Positions 1 to 10,433 of a stretch of 23,085 nt of DNA are shown here, one piece after another. The position numbers and the translations under genes were made by a program. This DNA is from JANLQX01 sp043775075 (GTDB lineage: Bacteria; Actinomycetota; Acidimicrobiia; Acidimicrobiales; JANYDT01): contig JAYVSS010000016.1 of the NCBI GenBank assembly GCA_043775075.1, forward strand, positions 1-23,085, in the 5' to 3' direction. The notes beneath the pieces were generated by a model that searched no databases, was not told where the DNA came from, and worked only from the letters and a program-made list of their open reading frames with translations. Position 1 is the first letter of the stretch, and each line of letters starts with the position of its first letter.

Positions 1-132
1 CCTCCGGTTCATTCTCAATATGTTCTCATTGTTGTTGCGACAGCGCAAGGAACGGGGAATACGCGACATGATCCGGCTGCCAATAGAGTGCGCGCTGACC
101 GCTCGCGGGCCACTATCTCGAAGGGCATTCCC

Positions 133-1734
133 ATGATGACTGCAGTAAAGCCAGAGAACGTCGTGGTCGTGCTCCTTGACTCGCTCAATCGTCACATGCT
201 CGGGAGCTACGGAGGCACGGAATTTTCCACGCCAAACCTTGATCGGTTCGCCGCCCGATCAACCAAATTCACCAACCACGTGACCGGGTCGCTGCCGTGC
301 ATGCCCGCGCGTCACGACCTTTTGGTGGGATCGATGGATTTCCTGTGGCGGCCCTGGGGTTCCATCGAGTTGTGGGAAGAGCCGATTACTGCGACGTTGC
401 GTCATCAGGGCGTGGTCACCATGCTCGTCACCGATCATCCTCATCTGTTCGAAACCGGGGGCGAGAACTACCATACGGATTTCACCGCGTGGGAGTACCT
501 GCGGGGGCATGAAAGCGACCCGTGGAAGACCTACGTGGACACGTCGTCGATAGGCGCGCAGACGATCGAAACGGAGCCCCAGGGATGGTTCTGGAAACGT
601 CTTGGTGCGCCGCCGATGGAGCCATGGGGGTACGACCGAGCCCGGACGTTCTTCCGTGGGGAGGAGGACTATCCGGGCCCGCGGACCATGAGAGCGACCG
701 CCGAATGGTTACGCCGCGGAGCGCCGCAGCACACCGAGGCGGGGAAACGTTGGTTTTGTCTCGTGGACGAATTCGATCCCCATGAGCCGTTCGATGTGGC
801 GCCCGAGTGGTGCGGTCGATACGATGACGCACCGGTTGACGGTCCACGTCTGATCTGGCCTCCCTATATCGACGGAGGTCGGTCCAAAGGTCTCCTAACC
901 GAAGGGGAGAGCCATCAGATTCGGGGGAACTACGGGGCTAAACTCTCGATGATCGATCATTGGTTCGGTGAGATCCTGCGAGCATTTGATGACGGAAATT
1001 TGTGGGACACCACGGCCCTCATTGTGTGCACGGATCATGGCCATTATCTGGGGGAGGAGCGTGAGGGGCGCGACGTTTGGGGTAAACCAAGAGTTCCCCA
1101 ATTCGAACCGCTCGGCCATGTTCCGCTACTCATTCACTGGCCGGGACTGGTTCCGCTTCGTGAAGTAGGCGCGCTTACGACAACGGTCGACCTTCACGCC
1201 ACGCTGTGCGATGTCTTCGATGTTTCTCCGGACCACCGGATCCACGGTGTGTCGCTCATTCCCCTGCTCACCGGTGAGGCGTCATCGATTCGTGAGTGGG
1301 CTCTCGGTGGTGTCTACGGATGTTGGGTGCAGGTAACCGATGGGCAGCGCAAATACGCTCGGGCCCCGGTGGGCGACGGTTTCCCGCTCTCGATGTGGTC
1401 AAACCGATGGTCGTCGATGCCCGTCCATGTGAATGGAATTATCAATCTGCCCAAGCCGGACGAGCGGGCCTGGCTCGACCGCATGCCTGGATCCACGATT
1501 CCTGTCATCCGTCAACCGTTCGCGGCCGGAGATCTGCTGCCGATGTGGGCGGGCACGGAAAAGATCATCGGCCGTCACCACGCCTACGACCTCGGGATCG
1601 ATCCCGAGGAGCAGGAGAATCGTGCATCAAAAGGCGAGACGTTGGAAAGGGAGATGACGGAACTTCTCCATGCGGCGTTGCGGGCATCCGACGCGCCACA
1701 CGAACAGTTCTTGCGCTTGGGACTCGCCGTCTGA
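133..1734 (+). CDS. Sulfatase family hydrolase (formylglycine type)
   Basis: Probably hydrolyses a sulfate ester (alkaline-phosphatase superfamily, sulfatase Pfam family); the substrate cannot be read from sequence. The N-terminus has the family opening with a metal-binding Asp (LLDSLN) followed by GSYGG and TPNLDRFA. The activation site CMPAR (Cys56) fits C-x-P-x-R, where Cys is converted to formylglycine. Further on are PHEPFD and the metal-site TDHGHYLGE (Asp301-His302). About 533 residues is normal for the family. I chose ATG at 133 because AAGGG lies 7 nt upstream and the family core begins just after it; a GTG at 88 would add 15 unconserved residues. No signal peptide is evident, so it is probably cytoplasmic. 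The membrane acyltransferase follows 62 nt downstream on the same strand, so both may act on one cell-surface or imported glycan. No maturation enzyme is in the window. Confidence 0.9.
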   Translation: MMTAVKPENVVVVLLDSLNRHMLGSYGGTEFSTPNLDRFAARSTKFTNHVTGSLPCMPARHDLLVGSMDFLWRPWGSIELWEEPITATLRHQGVVTMLVTDHPHLFETGGENYHTDFTAWEYLRGHESDPWKTYVDTSSIGAQTIETEPQGWFWKRLGAPPMEPWGYDRARTFFRGEEDYPGPRTMRATAEWLRRGAPQHTEAGKRWFCLVDEFDPHEPFDVAPEWCGRYDDAPVDGPRLIWPPYIDGGRSKGLLTEGESHQIRGNYGAKLSMIDHWFGEILRAFDDGNLWDTTALIVCTDHGHYLGEEREGRDVWGKPRVPQFEPLGHVPLLIHWPGLVPLREVGALTTTVDLHATLCDVFDVSPDHRIHGVSLIPLLTGEASSIREWALGGVYGCWVQVTDGQRKYARAPVGDGFPLSMWSNRWSSMPVHVNGIINLPKPDERAWLDRMPGSTIPVIRQPFAAGDLLPMWAGTEKIIGRHHAYDLGIDPEEQENRASKGETLEREMTELLHAALRASDAPHEQFLRLGLAV

Positions 1735-1796
1735 CGGCCGGCGGGTCACCACAAAAGACCGACGCAGGACTCCGGGCTGGACAAGACTGGCCGCCT

Positions 1797-2900
1797 GTGG
1801 TTCGAGAAGATGAGGCCAACCCCCCGGCCTCGGCCAGCCAACGTGACTCTTTCCTCGACCTCCTACGGGCGGTGTCGATTTGTCGTGTCGTGCTCCTTCA
1901 CACCCTTTTACGTCCCCCTGTTGTCTACCTCCCTTGGGTGATGTGGATCTATCCGGGGATGCCCGAGGTGTTCTTCGTGAGCGGTGCGGTTACGGCGCAA
2001 ATGCTTCGCCGGCGCCCCGCTCGCCAGGTGATTGCTCGGCGATTCCGACGCATCGCCCTGCCCTATGCGTTTTATGCCGTAAGCGCGCTTAGTGTCATGG
2101 CTGTGACCGACGCGCGAAGCAGCGCCCCGGGAGCGACACTTCCCACATCGACGCTGTGGCATTGGTTCATTCCCCTCCTCGCGCCGATCGGATCGAAGGA
2201 TCGAGTGTTCCTTTGGGGGCAGCTTTGGTACGTCGGAGCGTTCCTTCTCTTAGTGTTCGCTTCGCCCGTGTTGTTCCGCTCTGAACGACGTATCGGCGCG
2301 ACGATTGCGCTTGTCCCGCTCGCCGGGTTTGCCGTTTGTTTGTGGTTGACGAAGAAGCACAACGTGCGCGTCGATGAGTCCATCATCACGGCCTGTCAAT
2401 TCGGGGTCTTTTTCGCTCTCGGACCTTCTTATTCGCGCTTACTAACGTGGTCATGGCGGAAATTGGTCGCGCTCTCCGGCGTACTCGGCGCCGCCGGAAT
2501 CGTCACCGCTTTCGTTATCGAACCGATCCGAGACAAGGGGACGCAGGAGCTGTACGCCTCTCGATCGGCCCACCTATTTGTCGGGGCGGCTTGGATGCTG
2601 CTGGCTCTCGCTGCCCAGGCTCCGGTACGACAGTGGATCGTCAGTCATACGGGCATCGTCCAAGGGGTTATCGGTCGGATCAACCAGCGAACGTTCACCA
2701 TGTATCTTTGGGGACTTCCGGCGAATGGCGTGGGAAACGCGGCAAGCCGCAAAGTTGGCGGGGCGAACGGAAATCTCCTTGTGTACCTTCTTGTAAGCGC
2801 GCTTGCTTTTGCTGTTTTTGTGCTCCTTTTTGGGTGGATCGAAGACGTTGCGGCCCGACGAAGTAGGCGACTCGTTCCTCCTGCTAGCGCGTTTGCTTAA
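1797..2900 (+). CDS. Acyltransferase 3 family integral membrane protein
   Basis: Probably transfers an acyl group (often acetyl) to a sugar or surface polymer across the membrane. The start of the mature fold matches the family opening: a helix reading FLDLLRAVSICRVVLLHT with the conserved His, then a Pro-rich turn and an Arg-rich loop (RRRPARQVIARRFRRIALPY), typical of acyltransferase 3 proteins. Some eight to ten hydrophobic helices follow and there is no extra soluble domain. GTG at 1797 is the only start codon between the preceding stop and the conserved helix; its ribosome site is weak, so coupling to the sulfatase is possible. The protein is 367 residues. Its TAA stop overlaps the stop of the convergent marR gene inside a TTAA palindrome. 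Acceptor and donor are unknown. Confidence 0.8.
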   Translation: MVREDEANPPASASQRDSFLDLLRAVSICRVVLLHTLLRPPVVYLPWVMWIYPGMPEVFFVSGAVTAQMLRRRPARQVIARRFRRIALPYAFYAVSALSVMAVTDARSSAPGATLPTSTLWHWFIPLLAPIGSKDRVFLWGQLWYVGAFLLLVFASPVLFRSERRIGATIALVPLAGFAVCLWLTKKHNVRVDESIITACQFGVFFALGPSYSRLLTWSWRKLVALSGVLGAAGIVTAFVIEPIRDKGTQELYASRSAHLFVGAAWMLLALAAQAPVRQWIVSHTGIVQGVIGRINQRTFTMYLWGLPANGVGNAASRKVGGANGNLLVYLLVSALAFAVFVLLFGWIEDVAARRSRRLVPPASAFA

Positions 2901-3352
2901 TCGGGATCGAGTCGTTGTAGTGCGTGTCGGAGGAACGCCGTGAACTGTTCAAGTTCCGGTTCCAAGACCTGGTCGAACATGTATCGACGCACTCCGTCCA
3001 CGTGAATTGGGGCGAGGCGCTCCACCGCGTCCAGGCCAACGGAGGTGAGGTGGGCGAACGACCCTCGGCCGTCGGTCTCGCACTTGATCCGCTCGACGAA
3101 ACCGCGTTGAACCAGCTGGGTGATGCGGTACGTCAGCCGACTGTTGGGGAACACCGCGACGTCGGCCAGCTCTGACATTCGAAGCTGGCGGTGTGGCGCT
3201 TCGGAGAGCAGCGCCAAGATTTCGTAGTCTGCCTGATCGAAACCAAAGGGGCTCAGGTCCTCATTGAGCCGGTCGGCAAACGTCCGGTAAAACCGCAGGA
3301 ATAACCGCCATGCCTCCTGCTCATCTTCGGACAACCAGCGCACACCCCCCAT
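2897..3352 (-). CDS. MarR family transcriptional regulator
   Basis: A 151-residue DNA-binding regulator. The layout is the MarR one: an N-terminal helix (EQEAWRLFLRFYRTFADRLNEDL), a winged helix with FDQADYEILALLSEAP, recognition segment VAVFPNSRLTYRITQLVQRGFVERI, a wing with DGRGSFAHLTSVG, and C-terminal dimerisation helices. It lies 9 nt downstream of tag on the same strand, so the two are probably one transcript. The target and ligand are unknown; MarR proteins often respond to small phenolic or oxidative signals and often control neighbouring genes. The ATG at 3352 has only a weak purine tract upstream, and a GTG three codons further in is also possible. The stop overlaps that of the convergent acyltransferase by 3 nt. 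Confidence 0.88.
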   Translation of the reverse strand: MGGVRWLSEDEQEAWRLFLRFYRTFADRLNEDLSPFGFDQADYEILALLSEAPHRQLRMSELADVAVFPNSRLTYRITQLVQRGFVERIKCETDGRGSFAHLTSVGLDAVERLAPIHVDGVRRYMFDQVLEPELEQFTAFLRHALQRLDPD

Positions 3353-3361
3353 CCGTCCAAT

Positions 3362-3949
3362 CTACAAGCGACTACGGACCCAGCAACCATCGATATGGTC
3401 GTTGATCATTCCGGCCGATTGCATGAACGCATACATTGTTGTCGGTCCGACGAAGCGGAAACCTCGACGTTTCAGTTCCTTCGACAGCGCAACCGATTCC
3501 GGGCACATGGTCACCAGTTCGTCCTTGGACGAGCGGGAGTTGGTGCTCGGGGGAGGCTGAAATGACCAGCAGAGCGCGTCGAGCGACTCGCCGCGATCAA
3601 GCATGGCCACGGCCGCCCGAGCGTTTCCGATGGCCGACTCGATCTTGCCCCTATTGCGAACTATGCCGGGGTCGGTAAGGAGGCGCTCCACGTCGGCGTC
3701 GGTATAGGAGGCCAGGGTCGGAGGATCAAAGTGGGCGAACACCTCGCGGTACCGATCCCGTTTGCGCAGAATGGTGATCCAAGACAGGCCGGCCTGAGCG
3801 CCTTCAAGGCAAAGCTTTTCCAGGACTTTGGCCTCCCCGTGCAGCGGTCGGCCCCATTCCTCATCGTGATACCTGACGTACTCCGAGTCGTCGCCACACC
3901 ACCAGCATCGAGTTCGCCCATCGTTCCCGGTCACCACGTGGCCCTTCAT
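3362..3949 (-). CDS. tag: DNA-3-methyladenine glycosylase I
   Basis: Base-excision repair enzyme that removes 3-methyladenine from alkylated DNA. It aligns along its length with E. coli Tag: RCWWCG, YHDEEWG, LCLEGAQAGLSWITILRKR, GIVRNRGKI, a WSF segment, KRRGFRFVGPTTMYAFMQ and NDHIDGC. The zinc ligands are visible as Cys15, His28, His185 and Cys189, and the residues matching catalytic Glu38 and Trp46 of E. coli are Glu49 and Trp57. Length (195) is normal. I keep the ATG at 3949 because TAGCGT sits 7 nt upstream on the minus strand, as in other probable leaderless starts here; a GTG at residue 5 with AAGGG before it is an alternative. It is the first gene of a probable tag-marR operon and is divergent from the next regulator. 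Confidence 0.95.
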   Translation of the reverse strand: MKGHVVTGNDGRTRCWWCGDDSEYVRYHDEEWGRPLHGEAKVLEKLCLEGAQAGLSWITILRKRDRYREVFAHFDPPTLASYTDADVERLLTDPGIVRNRGKIESAIGNARAAVAMLDRGESLDALCWSFQPPPSTNSRSSKDELVTMCPESVALSKELKRRGFRFVGPTTMYAFMQSAGMINDHIDGCWVRSRL

Positions 3950-3956
3950 TCGGCCG

Positions 3957-3962
3957 ACGCTA
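3957..3962 (-). promoter_or_regulatory. Putative -10 element (leaderless) of tag
   Basis: On the minus strand TAGCGT is followed by 7 nt and then the ATG of tag. That spacing would put the transcript start on the start codon. No convincing -35 is seen. Inferred from spacing and recurrence of the pattern in this window. Confidence 0.4.
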
Positions 3963-4063
3963 TCCGCCCCGCCCCGTCCCCTGTCCCCGTCGCTGGATGG
4001 CTTGTCGGCCTGGCCCCGCCCGGCGGCCGCAGATTCGGTTCGGTCACCGACGAAGGGCCCCGA

Positions 4064-4069
4064 TAAGAT
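4064..4069 (+). promoter_or_regulatory. Putative -10 element (leaderless) of the winged-helix regulator
   Basis: TAAGAT lies 8 nt before the ATG at 4078 and there is no purine-rich ribosome site between them, which suggests a leaderless mRNA. It is back to back with the tag element about 100 bp away, so the 128-bp gap carries two divergent promoters. A -35 is not clear. Confidence 0.45.
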
Positions 4070-4077
4070 GTGTGTCC

Positions 4078-4710
4078 ATGTCGCACACTTCGGACCAGCG
4101 CTTCTTGGTTCTCCATGGATGCAAGCTCAAGGGCTTCTCCGAACCGTCGGCAATCGGTCCGGCGATCGGGATGAAGCCGCCTGCGGTCACCAAAATCCTT
4201 CAGGGACTGGTGAAGGAGGGGCTGGCGAAATATCTCGAGGGTGGTCGGATCTCGGGGTACGCCCTCACTCCGGCAGGCAAGGAGGAGCAAGTCCGCATGG
4301 CCGCGGCTGACGTGGCGGCGAGCGGTGCCCAGGCCATGATGCAAAGGAGCTACGAGCACTTTCTCTTGCTCAACGCCGATCTTCTGGCCGTGTGTACCGC
4401 CTGGCAGGTGCGCGACCTTGACCGCAATACCCTGAATGATCACAGTGACCGCCAATACGACGCAGGCGTGATCAAGCGATTGGCCGACGTCCATACCGGG
4501 GTCACGCCGATCGCTACCGTGCTTTCGGCCTCACTGGACCGTTTCCACCATTACCAGCCGCGGCTGCAGGCCGCGTTAGACAAGGTAAAGAAGGGCAACC
4601 AGGAGTGGTTTGCCAAGCCGATCATTGACTCCTATCACACCGTATGGATGGAGTTGCATGAAGACTTGCTCTCCTCATTGCACATCGAACGTGCGTCGGA
4701 AGACGCGTAA
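4078..4710 (+). CDS. Winged-helix transcriptional regulator (MarR/PadR-like)
   Basis: A 210-residue protein whose first 70 residues form a winged helix: the segment IGPAIGMKPPAVTKILQGLV reads as helix-turn-helix and GGRISGYALTPAGKE as the wing. The remaining 140 residues are mostly helical and charged, contain WQVRDLDRN and HHYQPRLQAAL, and match no domain I can name, so it is longer than a simple MarR protein. ATG at 4078 was chosen over upstream in-frame starts because the extension is Arg-rich and unlike a domain, and because TAAGAT is placed for a leaderless start. It lies upstream of dapA on the same strand with a hairpin and a small ORF between them. Regulation of dapA or of divergent tag is possible but unproven. 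Confidence 0.7.
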   Translation: MSHTSDQRFLVLHGCKLKGFSEPSAIGPAIGMKPPAVTKILQGLVKEGLAKYLEGGRISGYALTPAGKEEQVRMAAADVAASGAQAMMQRSYEHFLLLNADLLAVCTAWQVRDLDRNTLNDHSDRQYDAGVIKRLADVHTGVTPIATVLSASLDRFHHYQPRLQAALDKVKKGNQEWFAKPIIDSYHTVWMELHEDLLSSLHIERASEDA

Positions 4711-4716
4711 CTCATG

Positions 4717-4731
4717 CCGGCATAGTGCCGG
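4717..4731 (+). promoter_or_regulatory. Hairpin CCGGCA-TAG-TGCCGG upstream of dapA
   Basis: A perfect 6-bp stem with a 3-nt loop begins 7 nt after the stop of the winged-helix gene; it overlaps the 10-bp palindrome ATGCCGGCAT (4714-4723). No T-run follows, so it is not a classical terminator. It could be an attenuator element, an operator or an RNA-processing site. Confidence 0.4.
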
Positions 4732-4769
4732 ACGAACCCTGGGACGACCCGGGGAAAGGAACAAATCTG

Positions 4770-4826
4770 ATGTTCAATCCAGGCGAAGTATGCACCGCTG
4801 TGCCCGTTGACGGGCGGAGCGTCTGA
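4770..4826 (+). CDS. 18-residue upstream ORF coupled to dapA
   Basis: Short ORF MFNPGEVCTAVPVDGRSV. Its ATG has a good ribosome site (GGGGAAAGGAA, ending about 9 nt upstream), better than that of dapA itself, and its TGA overlaps the dapA ATG by one base (TGATG). This is the arrangement expected for translational coupling by termination and re-initiation. Near its end a small hairpin (CCCG-TTGA-CGGG, 4803-4814) sits just before the dapA GGAG, so ribosomes on the short ORF could open it. The peptide has no lysine run, so a classical lysine attenuator is not supported. Its GEVCTAV resembles GEVLTAM at the dapA N-terminus, which may be chance. Not a known gene. Confidence 0.45.
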   Translation: MFNPGEVCTAVPVDGRSV

Positions 4827-5713
4827 TGTCGCGTTTCGGTGAGGTGCTAACAGCGATGGTGACGCCTTTCGACGCCAACGGCGCCCTCGACCTCGATGCC
4901 GCCCAGGCGCTGGCCAAGTGGCACGTAGAGCAGGGCAACGATGGGTTGGTGATCGCTGGAACCACCGGTGAAGCGCCCACGCTGACCGACGAGGAGCAGC
5001 TCGACCTCATAAAGGCGGTGTGCGAAGCGGTGACCGTTCCGGTTATTGGCGGCGCCGGCTCCAATGCCACCCCCCACGCGCTGTCTCTCACAAAAGCAAT
5101 GGCGGGCCTTGGCTGCGCCGGCGTTCTCACCGTCACGCCGTATTACAACCGACCATCGCAGGCCGGCATTGAGCGCCATTTTCGCGCTGCCGCGGCGGCC
5201 ACCACGCTCCCCGTAATCATGTACGACATCCCCGTTCGAACCGGCCGAAAGATCAGCAACGACGTCATGTTGCGCCTCGCCCGTGAGTGCTCCAACATCG
5301 TGGCGGTCAAAGATGCAGCCAGCGACGTTTCTTCGTCGGCTCGTCTCATGGCTGAGGCCCCGGCTGGGTTTGAGCTGATTAGCGGCAACGACGACGCCAC
5401 GCTTCCGTTGCTGGCAATCGGTGGAAGTGCCGTCATTGGTGTGGCCACGGCCTGGTCGGCGGCCGAGCACAAAGAAATGATTACCTCGTTCAAAAAGGGC
5501 GATGTGGATCGGGCCCGTTTGGTCAACGCTCGCCTCATCGAGTCGTACCTCTTCGAAACGGGAGACGACAACCCGAATCCTCAACCGACGAAGGCCATGC
5601 TGCGCACGCTCGGGCATGCTGTCGGCCATTGCCGACCACCGATGGACGGTGAGCCCGATGGTTTGGAAGATCGAGCCCGCCAGGTCTATGCCAACCTCAA
5701 GGCAGGTTCGTGA
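4826..5713 (+). CDS. dapA: 4-hydroxy-tetrahydrodipicolinate synthase
   Basis: Condenses pyruvate with aspartate semialdehyde, the first committed step to diaminopimelate and lysine, in the cytoplasm. The 295-residue TIM barrel shows every catalytic landmark: GTTGE (Thr46, Thr47), TPYYNRP, YDIPVRTG (Tyr133, Arg138) and the Schiff-base lysine Lys162 in AVKDA. These correspond to Thr44, Thr45, Tyr133, Arg138 and Lys161 of E. coli DapA. The ATG has GGAG 6 nt upstream and is overlapped by the stop of the 18-residue upstream ORF. The 3' end overlaps rnj by 4 nt (GTGA), so both are surely one transcript. The dapA-rnj-ftsK order is common in actinobacteria. Confidence 0.97.
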   Translation: MSRFGEVLTAMVTPFDANGALDLDAAQALAKWHVEQGNDGLVIAGTTGEAPTLTDEEQLDLIKAVCEAVTVPVIGGAGSNATPHALSLTKAMAGLGCAGVLTVTPYYNRPSQAGIERHFRAAAAATTLPVIMYDIPVRTGRKISNDVMLRLARECSNIVAVKDAASDVSSSARLMAEAPAGFELISGNDDATLPLLAIGGSAVIGVATAWSAAEHKEMITSFKKGDVDRARLVNARLIESYLFETGDDNPNPQPTKAMLRTLGHAVGHCRPPMDGEPDGLEDRARQVYANLKAGS

Positions 5714-7434
5714 GCAAGCCGAGTTCGACCGCCGCCTCGGTGGCGGAGGCCCTTGCCCCGGTGGGACCGGCGCCCCAGGGAACCGTTCGCGTCATCTTCC
5801 TTGGCGGCCTCGGCGAGGTTGGGCGGAACTGCTGTGCCATCGAAGTCGACGGACGGCTCATGCTCGTCGATGTTGGCTTGATGTTTCCCGACTCGGACAT
5901 GCCGGGCATCGATTTGGTGCTCCCGGACTTCACCTATCTACGAGACAACGCCCACCGTATCGACGGCGCCATCCTCACCCACGGTCATGAAGACCATGTG
6001 GGCGCGCTGTCGTATCTTTTGCGCGACATTTCGTTCCCGCTGTACGCCACCCAGCTCACGCTGAATATGGCGCGCGGGCGAATCGAAGAAGCGGGGCTCG
6101 TCGGTCGCACATCGTTCAATCCGCTCGTCGACGGCGAGCGTCGGATGATCGGCTCGTTCGATGTTGAGGTCATCCCGGTTTCGCATTCGGTGCCTGACTC
6201 CATCGCCGTGGCCTTCCATACCCCCCAGGGCGTCATCATGCATTCCGGTGATTGGAAGCTCGACCTCACTCCGATCGACGGTCGCACCACGGATCTTTCG
6301 CAGATTGGCGCCATCTCCCGTAACCACGGCATTCGGCTGCTGATGGGTGATTCCACCAACGCCGAGGTCGACGGGTACACCGAGTCCGAGCGGGTGATCG
6401 GCAAGTACGTTCGCGACATCATCCGCGACCAATATGGACGCCGCGTCATCGTGGCGTGTTTTGCGTCCCATATTCATCGCGTGCAACAGATCATTGATGC
6501 CGGTATCGCGTCGGGCCGCAAGGTCACCACGCTTGGTCGTTCGATGAAGCGCAACCTGCAGATCGCTCGGGAAATGGGCAAGCTCACGGTTAGCGACAAG
6601 GATCTGTTCGAGATCGAGAAGCTCGGCGATCACGATCCTTCCCGCGTGCTCATTCTCTCCACCGGGTCGCAGGGTGAGCCGATGTCGGCGCTCTCCACTA
6701 TGGCGGCGGGGGAGAACCGGTTCGTGAAACTCGGCGACAACGACACCGTGATTCTCTCCAGCCATGCCATTCCTGGCAATGAGACAAGCGTGGGTAAGGT
6801 CATCAACGGCCTCTGTCAACTCGGCGTTGAGGTCATTCACTCGGGACTGGCGAAGGTCCATGTGAGTGGTCATGCCAAGCGGGGCGAACTGAAGACGCTG
6901 CTGTCCGTGGCCAACCCGGAATTTTTCATTCCGATTCACGGCGAGTTCCGTATGCTCACTCACCATGCGCGCTTAGCAACGGATATGGGAATTAAACCGT
7001 CGAACGTTCTCATCTGTGAAGACGGCGACACCGTGGACATCACGGCGAAGGGGATCGAGTTCGGACCGTCGGTGCCCAGCGGCTATCTGTACGTCGACGG
7101 GATCGTCGGCGACGTCGGCCAGGGCGTATTGCGCGATCGCAAAGTTTTGGCTAACGAGGGCGTCCTCGTGGTCATTGTGACGATCGACGAAACCAACGGT
7201 CAGATTATCACCGAGCCCGAGCTCATCACCCGCGGCTGGGTCTACGCCCCCGAGGCCGAGACCCTGCTGGGCGAGGCGGCCACGGTGATTCGCAAAGCGC
7301 TGGAACAGGCCATTGCCGACGGCGCCCGTGACCACGAGGCGATGAAGCGTTGTGTGCGCCTGGCAACGGGACGCTTCGTCGGCGAGCGCACTCGACGCAA
7401 GCCCATGATCGTGCCCGTGGTCATCGAAGTCTGA
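5710..7434 (+). CDS. rnj: Ribonuclease J (metallo-beta-lactamase/beta-CASP nuclease)
   Basis: Cytoplasmic 5'-3' exo- and endoribonuclease for mRNA turnover and rRNA maturation. The protein begins with an unconserved 24-residue tail, then VRVIFLGGLGEVGRNC, the zinc motif HGHEDH (residues 91-96), a further metal His in PVSHSVPDS, Asp in HSGDWKLD, and the beta-CASP part with GDSTNAEVDGYT, LSTGSQGEP and the phosphate-binding HVSGHAKRGEL. The C-terminal RNase J domain is present and total length (574) is normal. The GTG start overlaps the dapA stop as GTGA, so it is translationally coupled. Actinobacterial genomes often have this gene next to dapA and ftsK. Confidence 0.96.
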   Translation: MSKPSSTAASVAEALAPVGPAPQGTVRVIFLGGLGEVGRNCCAIEVDGRLMLVDVGLMFPDSDMPGIDLVLPDFTYLRDNAHRIDGAILTHGHEDHVGALSYLLRDISFPLYATQLTLNMARGRIEEAGLVGRTSFNPLVDGERRMIGSFDVEVIPVSHSVPDSIAVAFHTPQGVIMHSGDWKLDLTPIDGRTTDLSQIGAISRNHGIRLLMGDSTNAEVDGYTESERVIGKYVRDIIRDQYGRRVIVACFASHIHRVQQIIDAGIASGRKVTTLGRSMKRNLQIAREMGKLTVSDKDLFEIEKLGDHDPSRVLILSTGSQGEPMSALSTMAAGENRFVKLGDNDTVILSSHAIPGNETSVGKVINGLCQLGVEVIHSGLAKVHVSGHAKRGELKTLLSVANPEFFIPIHGEFRMLTHHARLATDMGIKPSNVLICEDGDTVDITAKGIEFGPSVPSGYLYVDGIVGDVGQGVLRDRKVLANEGVLVVIVTIDETNGQIITEPELITRGWVYAPEAETLLGEAATVIRKALEQAIADGARDHEAMKRCVRLATGRFVGERTRRKPMIVPVVIEV

Positions 7435-7556
7435 GGTCTGCGCGTCCCGGTGCGCGGCGCTGGGCGGGTGGTCGGCGCTCGTGGCGAACGCTCTTCGTGG
7501 CCGTCGGGCGGGAAAACGATCGTTCATGGGCGGTGACAGGTAAGGTCGGGAGCACT

Positions 7557-10391
<2,835 letters not shown>

Positions 10392-10433
10392 TCCTCGTTT
10401 TTGCGTGTTCACGACGTTCCGGTCGATCACCCG

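Noticed and set aside
1296..1796. Upstream extension of the acyltransferase frame
   Set aside because: It overlaps the sulfatase C-terminus and is not membrane-like; the family domain begins after GTG 1797.
4774..5629. Minus-strand ORFs opposite dapA
   Set aside because: DapA is complete with all catalytic residues; the antisense frames have no domain.
5938..6966. 342-codon minus-strand ORF opposite rnj
   Set aside because: It is antisense to a clear RNase J gene and has no recognisable domain; long antisense frames are usual in high-GC genes.
7350..7556. Upstream extension of ftsK into rnj
   Set aside because: The sequence is Arg-rich out-of-frame RNase J coding DNA; GTG 7557 has GGGAG before it.
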